From Acidovorax radicis N35 (GTDB lineage Bacteria > Pseudomonadota > Gammaproteobacteria > Burkholderiales > Burkholderiaceae_C), in the NCBI RefSeq assembly GCF_000204195.1, contig NZ_AFBG01000015.1, positions 62,001 to 126,000 of the forward strand: DNA of 64,000 bases, read 5' to 3'. The stretch's first letter is position 1, and the number at the start of each line of letters is the position of its first letter. A program made the position numbers and the translations under genes. Below the pieces are notes generated by a model. It saw nothing but the letters and a program-made list of their open reading frames with translations. It made no database searches and was not told the origin of the DNA. This document shows positions 26,203 to 35,963 of the stretch, one piece after another.

Positions 26203-26970
26203 GTGACTGATTGGCTTCACTGGCTTATGACCCCCATCAGCGGGGCACCGACCCACAGCATTGCGCCGTGGGCCTACTGGCATGCGCGGCTCATGGTGTT
26301 GGCATGGGCCTTTGTGCTGCCCCTGGGCGTGATGGCCGCGCGGTTTTTCAAGGTCACGCCGGGGCAGGACTGGCCGCAGGTCAAGGACAACAAGGCCTGG
26401 TGGCGCGCGCACCGGTGCCTGCAATACACGGGCGTCATCGCCATGCTTTTCGGCCTCTACCTCGCCTGGGGACAGGGCTCGGGCCGCACCGCAGCGGCGC
26501 TCTGGCATGCCAGGTTGGGGTGGACGGTGGTCGCGCTGGGCGTGCTGCAGATTGGCGTGGCATGGGGTCGGGGCAGCAAGGGTGGCCCCACCGACCCGCG
26601 GATGGCCGGAGACCACTACGACATGACGCCATGGCGCACCACATTCGAATGGACGCACAAGGCGGGAGGCTACCTGGCGCTGCTGATTGCGGTCGCTGCG
26701 GTATTCACCGGACTCACCGCGGCAGACGCTCCCCGCTGGATGTGGCTGGCCATCGGGCTGTGGTGGATCAGCCTGGTGGTGGTCTTCGTCGTGATGCAAC
26801 GGCAAGGGCGGTGCATGGACACCTACCAAGCCATCTGGGGGCCAGACACCGGCACCCAAGCCAGTCGCAAGCGCCCCACGGGCTGGGGTGTTCGGCGGTA
26901 CGCGGCATCCGAATGGACAACGAAGTTTGGACCGGCCCGCCAGGGCCCCCAGCGACCCACAAAGCAATAG
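26203..26970 (+). CDS. cytochrome b561-like membrane protein
   Basis: The 255-residue protein has five or six hydrophobic helices, with His residues in WYxWHARL near residue 27, WWRAHRCLQ near 69, LWHARLGW near 101 and WTHKAGGYL near 150. These are spaced like the heme-b ligands of eukaryotic-type b561/DOMON-associated proteins. It is likely an inner-membrane electron carrier. A GTG at 26203 is the start; the ribosome site is weak. The 15-base gap to the ABC ATPase suggests cotranscription, although no functional link with sugar import is obvious. Confidence 0.65.
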   Translation: MTDWLHWLMTPISGAPTHSIAPWAYWHARLMVLAWAFVLPLGVMAARFFKVTPGQDWPQVKDNKAWWRAHRCLQYTGVIAMLFGLYLAWGQGSGRTAAALWHARLGWTVVALGVLQIGVAWGRGSKGGPTDPRMAGDHYDMTPWRTTFEWTHKAGGYLALLIAVAAVFTGLTAADAPRWMWLAIGLWWISLVVVFVVMQRQGRCMDTYQAIWGPDTGTQASRKRPTGWGVRRYAASEWTTKFGPARQGPQRPTKQ

Positions 26971-26985
26971 ACACCAGGAGAACCC

Positions 26986-28092
26986 ATGTCAGGACTTGAA
27001 CTAAATAACGTGGTCAAACGCTTCGGCGATGTGACGGTCGTGCAACAGATGGACCTCACGATCCACGAGGGGGAATTTGTTGTACTGCTGGGTGAATCCG
27101 GTTGCGGAAAAAGCACCACCCTTCGGATGATTGCCGGCCTGGAAGAGGCCTCGGAGGGAAAGATCTTCATCGCAGGACGCGACGTCACGAACATGGCGCC
27201 GATGGAGCGCGATATCGCGATGGTGTTTCAGAACTACGCCTTGTACCCGCACATGGACGTGGCAGAGAACATGTCGTTTGCGCTGCGGCTCCTGGGGCGC
27301 CCTAAAGCCGAGATCGCCGAAAAAGTCGGTACCGCCGCGAAGATCCTGAGCATTGAGCATCTGCTGAACCGAAAGCCCAAGGAGCTGTCGGGTGGGCAAC
27401 GCCAGCGTGTGGCCATCGGGCGCGCCATCGTGCGCGAACCCAAGGTGTTCCTGTTTGACGAACCCCTGTCCAACCTGGACGCCAAGCTGCGCGGGCACAT
27501 GCGGGCCGAACTCGCCATCCTGCACGAGCGTCTGGGCAAAACCACGGTCTACGTGACGCATGACCAGATCGAAGCGATGACGCTGGCGTCTCGCATCGTG
27601 ATCTTCGACAAAGGCCGCATTCAGCAGATCGGGACGCCGTCGGAAGTGTTCACACGGCCCGCCAGCATTTTTGTGGCGGGTTTCATCGGAACCCCAACGA
27701 TGAACTTCTTCAAAGCCCGCTATACGCAGGAACACGGCGTGGGGCTTTTACGGGGCGAAGGCTTTGCGTGGCCAGCTCCCGACTGGCTCATTGGGCAATC
27801 GCCCCGGCCTGACCAGGCGCTGACGCTGGGCATACGGCCACAGGCGTTTCGCCCCAGTACCAGCACCGGCACTAACGAGAGGCCGCTGCTGAAGCTGCAG
27901 GTGGATGTCGTGGAGTACCTGGGCACCGAAAGCCAGGTGGTCGGGCACATGAACACCCCCGGCGGCCAGCGGGTGGCGGCCATGCTGCCGGGCAATGCCC
28001 AGGCGTCGCTGCACCAGAACATCCACCTCGATTTCGATCCCCAGGACATGCACGTGTTCGAGACCGATTCAGGCCGCTCGTTGCGCACATGA
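26986..28092 (+). CDS. ABC transporter ATPase (UgpC/MalK type)
   Basis: The 368-residue protein is a single-domain sugar-type ATPase with a regulatory C-terminus (TOBE-like) from about residue 240. Walker A GESGCGKST is at about residues 36-44, the signature LSGGQRQR near residue 132, and Walker B VFLFDEPLSN near 152. The ATG at 26986 follows CAGGAG by a few bases. It energises the permease pair encoded downstream. The substrate, by family, is a glycerophosphodiester, polyol or oligosaccharide; which one is not shown. Confidence 0.92.
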   Translation: MSGLELNNVVKRFGDVTVVQQMDLTIHEGEFVVLLGESGCGKSTTLRMIAGLEEASEGKIFIAGRDVTNMAPMERDIAMVFQNYALYPHMDVAENMSFALRLLGRPKAEIAEKVGTAAKILSIEHLLNRKPKELSGGQRQRVAIGRAIVREPKVFLFDEPLSNLDAKLRGHMRAELAILHERLGKTTVYVTHDQIEAMTLASRIVIFDKGRIQQIGTPSEVFTRPASIFVAGFIGTPTMNFFKARYTQEHGVGLLRGEGFAWPAPDWLIGQSPRPDQALTLGIRPQAFRPSTSTGTNERPLLKLQVDVVEYLGTESQVVGHMNTPGGQRVAAMLPGNAQASLHQNIHLDFDPQDMHVFETDSGRSLRT

Positions 28093-28121
28093 ACCACAGT
28101 TTTTACCCAGGAGACAACACC

Positions 28122-29453
28122 ATGAAAAGACGCGATTTCGTCAAAAGTGCGGGCACTACGGTCTTTGGCGCGGGGCTTCCGCTCAGCGGCGCGCGGGCAC
28201 AAAACCGCTACGCCAAGTACGCAGGCCAGACCGTGACCTTCAGCATCCCGGCCCATCCACACTACGACGCGATGGTGAAGATCTTGCCGGAGTTCACCAA
28301 GGAAACCGGCATCAAGATCGAGACGGATCGCCTGGCCATGGGGCGCATGAAAGAAAAGCAGTTGCTCGAAATGGCCAAGCCCCAGGGCGACTACGACCTG
28401 GGGAGCTATGTCGTGATGTGGAAGGGTGAGTACGTTTCCAAGAACCTTATCCAGCCACTGGAACCTTTCCTGAAAAACCCGGCGCTTGCAGACCCCGCCT
28501 ACGACCTCAAGGACATCATCCCGGTCTACCTAGAAAACCTGGGCATGGTAGGCGGTCCCAAGGGCTACCTTGCCGGCCCCGGCGCCAAACTCTATGGCCT
28601 GCCTTACGGCGCAGAAACATCGGTGCTGGCGTACCGCAATGACATTTTTGCAAAGCACAACCTGAAGGCGCCAGAGAACTACACCGAGTTCCGCAAGCTG
28701 CTGCGCGTGATCAAGGACAAGGAGGGCATCGGCGCACTGGCATCGCGCGGTCAAGCTGGCCACCAGGCCGTACACGCCTGGCTGCTGCACCTGAACCCCT
28801 TGGGCGGCAGCGTGTTCGATGACCAATGGCGCGCCCGCTTCAATGACAAGATCGGCGTGGAAGCACTCCAGTTTCTGCAGGAAGTGGTCGCCACGGGCCC
28901 CGCGGGCATCGCGGGGTATGGCCAGGGTGAAAGCAACACCGCCTTTCTGCAGGGCCAGGCAGCCATGTACCTCGATTCCACCTCGTTGGCCGGCCTGGTG
29001 AACGATCCGACCAAGTCCAAGGTGGCAGGCAAGGTGAGCTGGGCACTGCACCCGGCCGGTACGCGCAGGGCGTCGCAGTCTGGCGGCCTGGGGCTTGCCA
29101 TCGCCAAGAATGCGAAGAACGCGGACGCGGGCTTTCTGCTGATGCAATGGCTCACGTCCAAAGAGCAGGACAGGGCCGTCACCAAGGTGGGCGGAGCACC
29201 CACGCGCAACTCCACGCTTTCTGATGCAGACCTCGTGCGCCAGTACCCCGAGTTCATTACCTTCAAGGAAGCCCTCAAATATTCGAACCCCGACTGGCGC
29301 CCGATCATCCCCGTGTGGGACAAGATCAACGTCCAGGCGCTGGGCATTGGAATCTCCGAGGCGCTCACCGGCAAAAAGACCGCAGAAGCTGCGTTGAACG
29401 ATCTGGTCGCGCCCGTCACACAGATGATGCGCGAAGCAGGCTACAAGGTCTGA
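28122..29453 (+). CDS. extracellular solute-binding protein family 1, Tat-exported (copy 1)
   Basis: The 443-residue protein starts with MKRRDFVKSAG, a Tat-type twin-arginine signal, with likely cleavage after ARA near residue 25. The rest is a family 1 binding protein (VTFSIPAHPHYDAM, MWKGEYV, GLPYGAETSVLAYR, WRPIIPVWDKIN). The ATG at 28122 is preferred to the in-frame ATG at 28089, which overlaps the ATPase stop, because AGGAGA precedes it and it begins exactly at the Tat signal. It feeds the MalF/MalG-like permeases. A second copy, similar along its whole length, lies beyond the chemoreceptor at 32802. Confidence 0.9.
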   Translation: MKRRDFVKSAGTTVFGAGLPLSGARAQNRYAKYAGQTVTFSIPAHPHYDAMVKILPEFTKETGIKIETDRLAMGRMKEKQLLEMAKPQGDYDLGSYVVMWKGEYVSKNLIQPLEPFLKNPALADPAYDLKDIIPVYLENLGMVGGPKGYLAGPGAKLYGLPYGAETSVLAYRNDIFAKHNLKAPENYTEFRKLLRVIKDKEGIGALASRGQAGHQAVHAWLLHLNPLGGSVFDDQWRARFNDKIGVEALQFLQEVVATGPAGIAGYGQGESNTAFLQGQAAMYLDSTSLAGLVNDPTKSKVAGKVSWALHPAGTRRASQSGGLGLAIAKNAKNADAGFLLMQWLTSKEQDRAVTKVGGAPTRNSTLSDADLVRQYPEFITFKEALKYSNPDWRPIIPVWDKINVQALGIGISEALTGKKTAEAALNDLVAPVTQMMREAGYKV

Positions 29454-29465
29454 GGCCAGGGCACC

Positions 29466-30341
29466 ATGCGCACTCCCTCGTGGGTTCCGGCCCTCTACCT
29501 TGGGCCCGCCGTTGTCATCATGGCTGCGGCGTGCCTCTATCCCGTCTTTTCTGCGATCCAGCTCGGTCTGTATGACTGGAGCATGGGCACGCCCTGGAGC
29601 GATGCCCGTTGGGTGGGTCTGGACGCCTTCGTCTCGGCCTTCAGCAACGCCAGGGTCTGGTCGTCACTGTGGACCACCCTGGTATTTGCGGCGGTCTGTG
29701 TTACCGCAGAGATGGTGCTGGGAATTTCCCTCGCACTGGCTCTGGAGCGCCCGGTGCGTGGCACTGCGTTTTTTCGCACCCTGTTCATCCTTCCGATGAT
29801 GATCGCGCCGATTGCCGTGGGCCTGGCGTGGCGCTACATGTTCGATGCACAGTTCGGCATCATCAATGCGGTGCTGGGTCTGCTGCACATTGCACCGCTG
29901 ACCTGGCTGGCCGACCCGACGCTGGCCTTTGCGGCCATCGTGATCGCGGACATCTGGCAGTGGACGCCCTTTGTTTTCATCATGATGGTGGCCGCGCTCG
30001 CCAACGTGGACGGTGCGGTGATCGAGGCCTCGCGCATCGATGGCGCCAACTGGTGGCAGATGACGCTGCTGGTGAAGCTGCCCATGATTGCGCATGTCAT
30101 CGCCATCACGCTGATGATGCGCTTGGTGGATGCCTTCCGGGTGCTGGAGGTGATCTATGTGCTCACCTTTGGCGGCCCCGGAGACTCCACCGAAATCCTT
30201 GCACTGCACATCTACAAGACAGCTTTTGTGGGACAGCAGCTGGGCGTTGCTGCGGCCATCTCGGTGCTGCTGCTGGTCGTCGTCGCGGGGCTGTCGTGGG
30301 TCGCGCTGCGAATCTCCAACCCACTCGACAACCGCAGATAA
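29466..30341 (+). CDS. ABC transporter permease (MalF/UgpA type)
   Basis: The 291-residue inner-membrane protein has six hydrophobic segments and the EAA motif for ATPase contact (EASRIDGANWWQMTLLVKLPM region near residue 183). It starts 12 bases after the binding protein gene. It pairs with the next permease. Confidence 0.9.
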   Translation: MRTPSWVPALYLGPAVVIMAAACLYPVFSAIQLGLYDWSMGTPWSDARWVGLDAFVSAFSNARVWSSLWTTLVFAAVCVTAEMVLGISLALALERPVRGTAFFRTLFILPMMIAPIAVGLAWRYMFDAQFGIINAVLGLLHIAPLTWLADPTLAFAAIVIADIWQWTPFVFIMMVAALANVDGAVIEASRIDGANWWQMTLLVKLPMIAHVIAITLMMRLVDAFRVLEVIYVLTFGGPGDSTEILALHIYKTAFVGQQLGVAAAISVLLLVVVAGLSWVALRISNPLDNRR

Positions 30342-30356
30342 CCCGGGTTCCCCTCC

Positions 30357-31181
30357 ATGAAACGCTCGCCTTTTATTAGCATGTCCCACTACGCCATGCT
30401 GATCACCCTGGCGGTGATCTGCATGGCCCCGATCGTGGTCATTTTTGCGACCAGCTTGCGCCAGCAGGTGGACATTTTTGCCGATCCCCTGAACTTCATT
30501 TTTGCGCCCACGCTGGAGAACTACCGCGCGGTGCTGCAGGAAGACAAGTTCGACCGCTACCTCTACAACAGCCTGTTCGTGGGCGTTGTCTCCACCGCCA
30601 TCACGCTGGTGCTTGGATGCATGGCGGCCTACGGGCTCGCCCGGTTTCAGTTTCCCGGGCGACGCACGTTGGCCTACACCACGCTGCTGCTGCGCACGGT
30701 CCCACTGGCAGTGTTGGCCATTCCGGTGTTCCTCATCTGGAACGAGTGGCATCTGGTCAACAGCCTTTGGGGCCTGGTGTTGCTGTACGTGGCGGTGAAC
30801 CTGCCCTTCACGATCTGGTTGCTGTACGGCTTTGTGCTGCAGGTGCCTATCGAGCTCGAAGAGGCCGCCGCCATCGACGGATGCGGTCCCTTGCGCGTGT
30901 TCACCAAAGTGTTGCTGCCACTGATGGCACCGGGTCTCGCCGCGGCATCGATCTTCACTTTCCGCATCGCCTGGAACGAGTTCATTTTGGCCCTGGTGCT
31001 CACCGATCGGCACACCCGCACGCTGCCCGTGGCTGCATCGCTTTTCATCACCGACATGGGTGTGGATTGGGGCCGTGTGATGGCAATGGCAAGCCTCATT
31101 GCCATTCCTCCCCTGATCTTCACCTTCGTTGCGGCGCGCCAGATCATCACCGGCCTTACTGCCGGAGCTGTCAAAGGCTGA
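30357..31181 (+). CDS. ABC transporter permease (MalG/UgpE type)
   Basis: The 274-residue permease has six membrane segments and an EAA loop (EAAAIDGCGPLRVFTKVLLP near residue 166). It completes the importer whose ATPase and binding protein are upstream. The start ATG lies 15 bases after the previous stop. Confidence 0.9.
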   Translation: MKRSPFISMSHYAMLITLAVICMAPIVVIFATSLRQQVDIFADPLNFIFAPTLENYRAVLQEDKFDRYLYNSLFVGVVSTAITLVLGCMAAYGLARFQFPGRRTLAYTTLLLRTVPLAVLAIPVFLIWNEWHLVNSLWGLVLLYVAVNLPFTIWLLYGFVLQVPIELEEAAAIDGCGPLRVFTKVLLPLMAPGLAAASIFTFRIAWNEFILALVLTDRHTRTLPVAASLFITDMGVDWGRVMAMASLIAIPPLIFTFVAARQIITGLTAGAVKG

Positions 31182-31236
31182 TCTGTCCATCTGAGCGCAA
31201 AACGACGCCTCTGCCACCTTGACCGCCGCAAGCCCT

Positions 31237-32778
31237 ATGAAACTCCTTTCAAAGAACATCGGTATTGGTGGCCAGATGCTGCTGCTGACACTGGCCGTGC
31301 TCACGCTGCTTTTTGCGGGCGCGTGGCATGTCCATGCGCAGCTGAATAGGCTGAAATTTCCAGCGTCGGAATCTGCGACCGGGGTCCCAGGAGCGGCGGC
31401 GTATGCATCCTCCGCGCTGTGGATTACCGTGGCCTTGGTTGCAGCCTGCTTGCTGGGCATCGCGGCCTGGGTGACGCGCCGGATTTCCGAACGGGTATCG
31501 GTGGCGCAGCGGTTTGCCGACGATGTGAAAGGCGGCAACCTGACGAGCCTCATTTTCGACCCCGGGCAAGACGAGTTCTCAGCGCTGGTCTCGGCACTGC
31601 GTGACATGCAAGCGTCTCTGACCCGGGTGGTGTTCAAGGTCCGCAGCGGCGCCCAGGAGGTGGACACCGCCAGCGACGAGATATCGCATGCCAACACCGA
31701 CCTGTCCGCGCGCACTGAACAACAAGCGATTGCACTGCAACACACCACCACCGCAGTCGAAGCCTTCAGCGCCCATGTGCACCGCGTCGCTGATGCGGCG
31801 GATGCGGGGCACACGATGGCGGAACATGCTTCAGCCTCCGGCCAACGGGGAAGTGATGCCTTCAAAGAAGTGCAAAAGACCATGGAGGCGATCGCAGCAG
31901 AGTCAGGCAAGGCCTACGAAATCATTGCCCTGATTGATGGCATCGCCTTTCAAACCAACATTCTTGCGTTGAATGCGGCCATTGAAGCAGCGCGCGCCGG
32001 AGCGCACGGCCGGGGATTTGCCGTCGTCGCCGACGAAGTGCGTTCGCTGGCACAGCGCAGCGCCGAAGCCGCCCGCGAGATCAAGCAGATCATCGCTGGC
32101 AGTGCCACCCGCATTGGCGAAGGTGTGCAACAGGTAGGGCAGGCCACGGGAAGGTTGTCGGACATCGGCAAGGCGCTCTCGTCCATGCGGGATGTCATGG
32201 CAGAGATCACGCAGGCTAGCCAGTTGCAGCGACAGGAAATCGAGGCGCTGGCGCACTCGGTGACCGTGATCGATGAATCCACGCAGCAGAACGCCGCCCT
32301 GGTGGAGCAAACCGCCGGCGCATCCCAACAATTGCGCGCACAGGTCGGCAGGCTGGTGGAGTCCGTCAATGCCTTCACGCTCAATGGCTCGCCCGCCGAA
32401 GCGCAGGCCCAGGTGCAAAGGGCTGTCGACCTGATTGAGCGCCTGGGTGCCGAGCGCGCCTACCTGGAGTTCACGCACGGCAGCGCGTTCAAGGACCGTG
32501 ATCTCTACATCACCGTCTACAGCATTGACGGCGTGAGCTTGGCGCACGGAGCAAACCCCGGCAACGTCGGCAAGAACCTCATCGACATGAGGGACGCCAA
32601 CGGAACCGCCATCGTGAAGAACTCACGGGATCTGGCCTTGCAACAGGGCTCGGGCTGGTCCGCTCCGTACCATATTTTCAATCCGGTCACCCAGAAAATC
32701 ATGGTGAAAAAGGCGTTTGTCCAGCGGGTTGAAAACACCTTTGTCTCATCCGGCATCTACCTTGTAGATACCCACTGA
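31237..32778 (+). CDS. chemoreceptor with C-terminal Cache domain
   Basis: The 513-residue methyl-accepting chemotaxis protein has two membrane segments (about residues 12-33 and 61-79) with only about 25 residues between them, so there is no periplasmic sensor of useful size. HAMP follows, then a signalling domain whose hairpin tip ([23 protein letters not shown]) is near residues 228-255. After it comes a Cache domain (about residues 394-510; [41 protein letters not shown]) that must be in the cytoplasm if the topology is right. The ATG at 31237 is used; a TTG six codons earlier is the alternative. It lies between the ABC permease and a second binding-protein gene. Confidence 0.85.
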   Translation: MKLLSKNIGIGGQMLLLTLAVLTLLFAGAWHVHAQLNRLKFPASESATGVPGAAAYASSALWITVALVAACLLGIAAWVTRRISERVSVAQRFADDVKGGNLTSLIFDPGQDEFSALVSALRDMQASLTRVVFKVRSGAQEVDTASDEISHANTDLSARTEQQAIALQHTTTAVEAFSAHVHRVADAADAGHTMAEHASASGQRGSDAFKEVQKTMEAIAAESGKAYEIIALIDGIAFQTNILALNAAIEAARAGAHGRGFAVVADEVRSLAQRSAEAAREIKQIIAGSATRIGEGVQQVGQATGRLSDIGKALSSMRDVMAEITQASQLQRQEIEALAHSVTVIDESTQQNAALVEQTAGASQQLRAQVGRLVESVNAFTLNGSPAEAQAQVQRAVDLIERLGAERAYLEFTHGSAFKDRDLYITVYSIDGVSLAHGANPGNVGKNLIDMRDANGTAIVKNSRDLALQQGSGWSAPYHIFNPVTQKIMVKKAFVQRVENTFVSSGIYLVDTH

Positions 32779-32801
32779 CCACCACCCTGGAGATACACGC
32801 G

Positions 32802-34148
32802 ATGCAACGCCGCCACCTGTTGGGACACCTGGGATCATGGACTGCCGCCGCATGGCTGCACCCTACAACGAGCCACGCACAGGAACGCTACGCGCCCTAC
32901 CGCGGCCAGACGGTGCGCATGAGCATTCCGACACACCCCCACTACGACGCCATGCGCAAGCTGCTGCCCGCGTTCACCCGGGAAACGGGAATACGCGTCG
33001 ATACCGACCCACAGCCTTTGCCTGAAATGAAACGCCTGCAGCTGGCGGAGATGCAAAAGGACAGTTGCGATTTCGATCTGGTCTGCTACGTGGCGATGTG
33101 GAAGGGTGAATACGTCAAGAGAGGCCTGATCCGGCCTCTGGCGCCATACCTGGAGAACGCCGCGTTCACGCCCACCGACTTTGACCTCAAGGACATCGTT
33201 CCGGGCTATCTGGAAAACATTGGCCTCGTCGGCGGCTGGAAAGGCTACCTGGCAGGCGGCTCTGCGCAGTTGTATGGCCTGCCCTACGGTGCAGAAACCT
33301 CCATCCTTGCCTACCGCAAGGACCTGTTTGACGCCCACCAGATCGCCCCACCCAGCACTTACTTTGAGCTGGAGCGGATGTTGCCCAGGCTGCGCGAAAA
33401 GACTGGGCTTGGCGCCCTCACCTCACGTGGCAAGGCCGGGCACCAATGTGTACACGCATGGTTGCTGCACCTGAACCCGATCGGAGGGAAGATTTTTGAG
33501 AACAACTGGACACCCCGCTTCAACGATGCCTCGGGCGTGCGGGCCCTGAACCTGCTGCGCCAGGTGATGGAAACCGGCCCCGCCGGGGCGCTCGACTTTG
33601 ACCAGAGCGCCATGATGAATGCGTTCCTTCAGGGACAGGCAACGATGTACCTGGACTCCACCATCGTCTTTGGCGCGGTGCGTGACGCCACGAAGTCACG
33701 CGTGGACGGCAAGGTGGCCTACGCGCGGCACCCCAAAGGAAGTCGCCACTCCGCACAATCGGGTGGTCTGGGGCTGGCGATTCCTCAGAAAGCGCGCAAC
33801 CCTGATGCCGCGTTCCTTCTCCTGCAGTGGCTCACGGCCAAAGCGCAGGACAAGGCAGTCGCTGAACTGGGCGGCGCACCCCAACGCCAATCCACGTTGG
33901 CTGATGCGGCCTTGCTGGCCCGGTTCCCGGAGTTTTCCGTTTTGCGGCACAGCATCAACGACGCCGACCCGAACTGGCGCCCCATCATCCCGCCTTGGGA
34001 TGAGATCAACACGGAGGTGCTGGGCGCGGCGGTCCACCAGGTTCTGCAAGGCAAAAGCGCGGCGCAGCCGGCGCTGGACAAGGCGGCCATGGCAGTCGCC
34101 GCGATCATGCGAAGAGAAGGCTACTTGGTGGGTGCTGCACACCACTGA
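32802..34148 (+). CDS. extracellular solute-binding protein family 1, Tat-exported (copy 2)
   Basis: The 448-residue protein is a paralogue of the one at 28122. Its signal, QRRHLLGHLG with a twin arginine, is also Tat-like, with cleavage near SHA at about residue 26. It keeps the same landmarks, MSIPTHPHYDAM, MWKGEYV, GLPYGAETSILAYR and NWRPIIPPWDEIN. The ribosome site (GGAGA) is a few bases upstream. It has no permeases of its own. Being just after a chemoreceptor, it may either supply the same transporter with a second ligand or feed ligand to the receptor. Confidence 0.9.
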   Translation: MQRRHLLGHLGSWTAAAWLHPTTSHAQERYAPYRGQTVRMSIPTHPHYDAMRKLLPAFTRETGIRVDTDPQPLPEMKRLQLAEMQKDSCDFDLVCYVAMWKGEYVKRGLIRPLAPYLENAAFTPTDFDLKDIVPGYLENIGLVGGWKGYLAGGSAQLYGLPYGAETSILAYRKDLFDAHQIAPPSTYFELERMLPRLREKTGLGALTSRGKAGHQCVHAWLLHLNPIGGKIFENNWTPRFNDASGVRALNLLRQVMETGPAGALDFDQSAMMNAFLQGQATMYLDSTIVFGAVRDATKSRVDGKVAYARHPKGSRHSAQSGGLGLAIPQKARNPDAAFLLLQWLTAKAQDKAVAELGGAPQRQSTLADAALLARFPEFSVLRHSINDADPNWRPIIPPWDEINTEVLGAAVHQVLQGKSAAQPALDKAAMAVAAIMRREGYLVGAAHH

Positions 34149-34208
34149 GACCACCGCCGGGGAGTCCTGCCCGAGCGGCGAGCAACCCCGAGCAGATAGA
34201 AGCGGTGA

Positions 34209-35879
34209 TCACACTCTGCTGCGCAACGCCCGGCTCAGCAAAATCACCGGCACCAGCCCCACCGCCACCAGCGCCAGTGACGGCAAGGCGGCTTCGCCCA
34301 GGCGCTCGTCGCGCGCCAACTGGTAGGCCACCACAGCCAGCGTATCGCTGTTGAAGGGGCGCAGCACCATGGTGGCGGGCAGTTCCTTCATCACATCCAC
34401 AAACACCAGCAGCGCCGCGGCGGCCGTGGAGCGCTTGAGCAGCGGCCAGTGGACGCGCGCCAACAGGCCGGGGCTACCGATGCCCAGCATGCGGGCGGAG
34501 TCATCCAGGCTGAGCGGAATGCGCGCGTAGCCGCTTTGCAGGGACTGCAAGGCCACGGCACAAAACCGCACCAGATAGGCCCAAACGATGCCAAACGCCG
34601 TGGCGGTGACCAGCGCACCCACGCCCCACTGCGGCATGGCCGCCTGCAGCCAGCCCACGGGCAGCAGCAGGCCCACCACGATGACGGCACCCGGCACGGC
34701 ATAGCCCACGCTGGCCAGCTGCACCACGCCGCGCGTCACGGCGTCGGGCTGGCGGCGCACCGCAAACGCCAGGGCCAGCGCGATCACCACCGCCAGCGCG
34801 GCGGTGATGCCCCCCAGGCGCACGCTGTGCCAGGCCCATTCCATGAAACGCTCCCAGGGCAGCACCGACCAGTCGGACGCCAGAGGGCGCAGCATGAAGG
34901 CCACGGGGGCCACAAAACCCATGACCACCGGCACGGTGCAGACCGCCCAGGCCGCCCAGCGGCGCGCACCGCGCAGCGCCAGCGGCTGCGCCTCGGCCGA
35001 CCCTGCACGCCCGCCGCCCGTAGCAAAACGCATGCGTTTTTGCGCGCGGTGTTCCAGGTGCAGCAGCGCCATCACCACCACCAGCAACATGGTGGCCAGC
35101 TGCGCGGCGGCCAGCCGGTTGTCCATGGACAGCCAGGCCTTGTAGATGCCCGTGGTGAAGGTCTGGATGCCGAAGTAGCTGGCCACGCCAAAGTCGGCCA
35201 GCGTTTCCATCAGCACCAGCGCCACGCCCGCCGCCACTGCGGGGCGCGCCAGGGGCAGGGCCACGGCACGGATGCGGCGCGGCAGCGGCGCGCCCAAAAG
35301 ACGCGCGGCTTCCATGAGGTGTGCCGCGCGCTCACCGAGCGCCGTGCGCGCGAGCAGGTACACGTAGGGGTAGAGCGAGAAGATGAACACCCACACCGCA
35401 CCGCCCAGGCTGCGCACCTCGGGCAGCAGGCGGCCTTCGAGGCCAAAGGTGTTGCGCAGGCCCACCTGCAGCGGGCCGCTGAATTGCAGGAAGTCGGTGT
35501 ACGCATACGCCGTGACATAGGCGGGCATGGCCAGGGGCAACAGCAGCAGCCATTCAAACGTGCGGCGGCCCGGAAAGTCGAACAGCGTGACGGCCGCCGC
35601 CGTGCCCGTGCCCACAATGGCCGCACCCAGGGCCACCAGCACGCTCAGCCACAGCGTGGTCCACACATAACCGGGCAACACGGTGGCCGCCATCTCCCGC
35701 AGGATGGCGCCCGCCTGCGCATCGCCCTGCCCGGCGGACGAAAACGGCAGCCACGACGCCAGCACCGCCAGCACGGGCAGCGCCAGAAAACCTGCGAACA
35801 GGATCAGGGGAACGGTGCGAAGGGCAAAAGAAGGCGTGCGGCGCAAGGCAAGGGCTCGGCAGAGGGAAGAAGCGCACAC
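34209..35879 (-). CDS. fbpB: ferric-iron-type ABC transporter permease (two-domain)
   Basis: The 556-residue inner-membrane protein has about twelve hydrophobic segments and two BPD_transp_1 halves, as in FbpB/SfuB permeases that move ferric iron or similar ligands. EAA-type motifs are visible (for example SARMLGIGSPGLLARVHWPLLK). The frame begins with GTG at 35879. It is convergent with the binding protein at 32802 and divergent from the ATPase. No binding protein is encoded next to it. Confidence 0.85.
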   Translation of the reverse strand: MCASSLCRALALRRTPSFALRTVPLILFAGFLALPVLAVLASWLPFSSAGQGDAQAGAILREMAATVLPGYVWTTLWLSVLVALGAAIVGTGTAAAVTLFDFPGRRTFEWLLLLPLAMPAYVTAYAYTDFLQFSGPLQVGLRNTFGLEGRLLPEVRSLGGAVWVFIFSLYPYVYLLARTALGERAAHLMEAARLLGAPLPRRIRAVALPLARPAVAAGVALVLMETLADFGVASYFGIQTFTTGIYKAWLSMDNRLAAAQLATMLLVVVMALLHLEHRAQKRMRFATGGGRAGSAEAQPLALRGARRWAAWAVCTVPVVMGFVAPVAFMLRPLASDWSVLPWERFMEWAWHSVRLGGITAALAVVIALALAFAVRRQPDAVTRGVVQLASVGYAVPGAVIVVGLLLPVGWLQAAMPQWGVGALVTATAFGIVWAYLVRFCAVALQSLQSGYARIPLSLDDSARMLGIGSPGLLARVHWPLLKRSTAAAALLVFVDVMKELPATMVLRPFNSDTLAVVAYQLARDERLGEAALPSLALVAVGLVPVILLSRALRSRV

Positions 35880-35915
35880 CCGTGGCCGGGCTCAGGCCGG
35901 GCGACGTTCTGGAAT

Positions 35916-35940
35916 GCAAATGCGAATTTTAAGCATTCGC
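35916..35940. promoter_or_regulatory. AT-rich inverted repeat between fbpB and fbpC, possible Fur site
   Basis: GCGAAT (35922-35927) and ATTCGC (35935-35940) form a 6-bp inverted repeat, preceded by GCAAAT. The block resembles a degenerate Fur box of the GCAAATGAGAATnATT kind seen in betaproteobacteria. It is the only AT-rich part of the 84-base divergent gap and could control both genes. Confidence 0.4.
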
Positions 35941-35963
35941 CCCTGCCCACCTAGAATCACGGC

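Noticed and set aside
29664-31910. 748-residue minus-strand frame across two permeases and the chemoreceptor
   Set aside because: It is antisense to three well-supported genes and has no recognisable domain.
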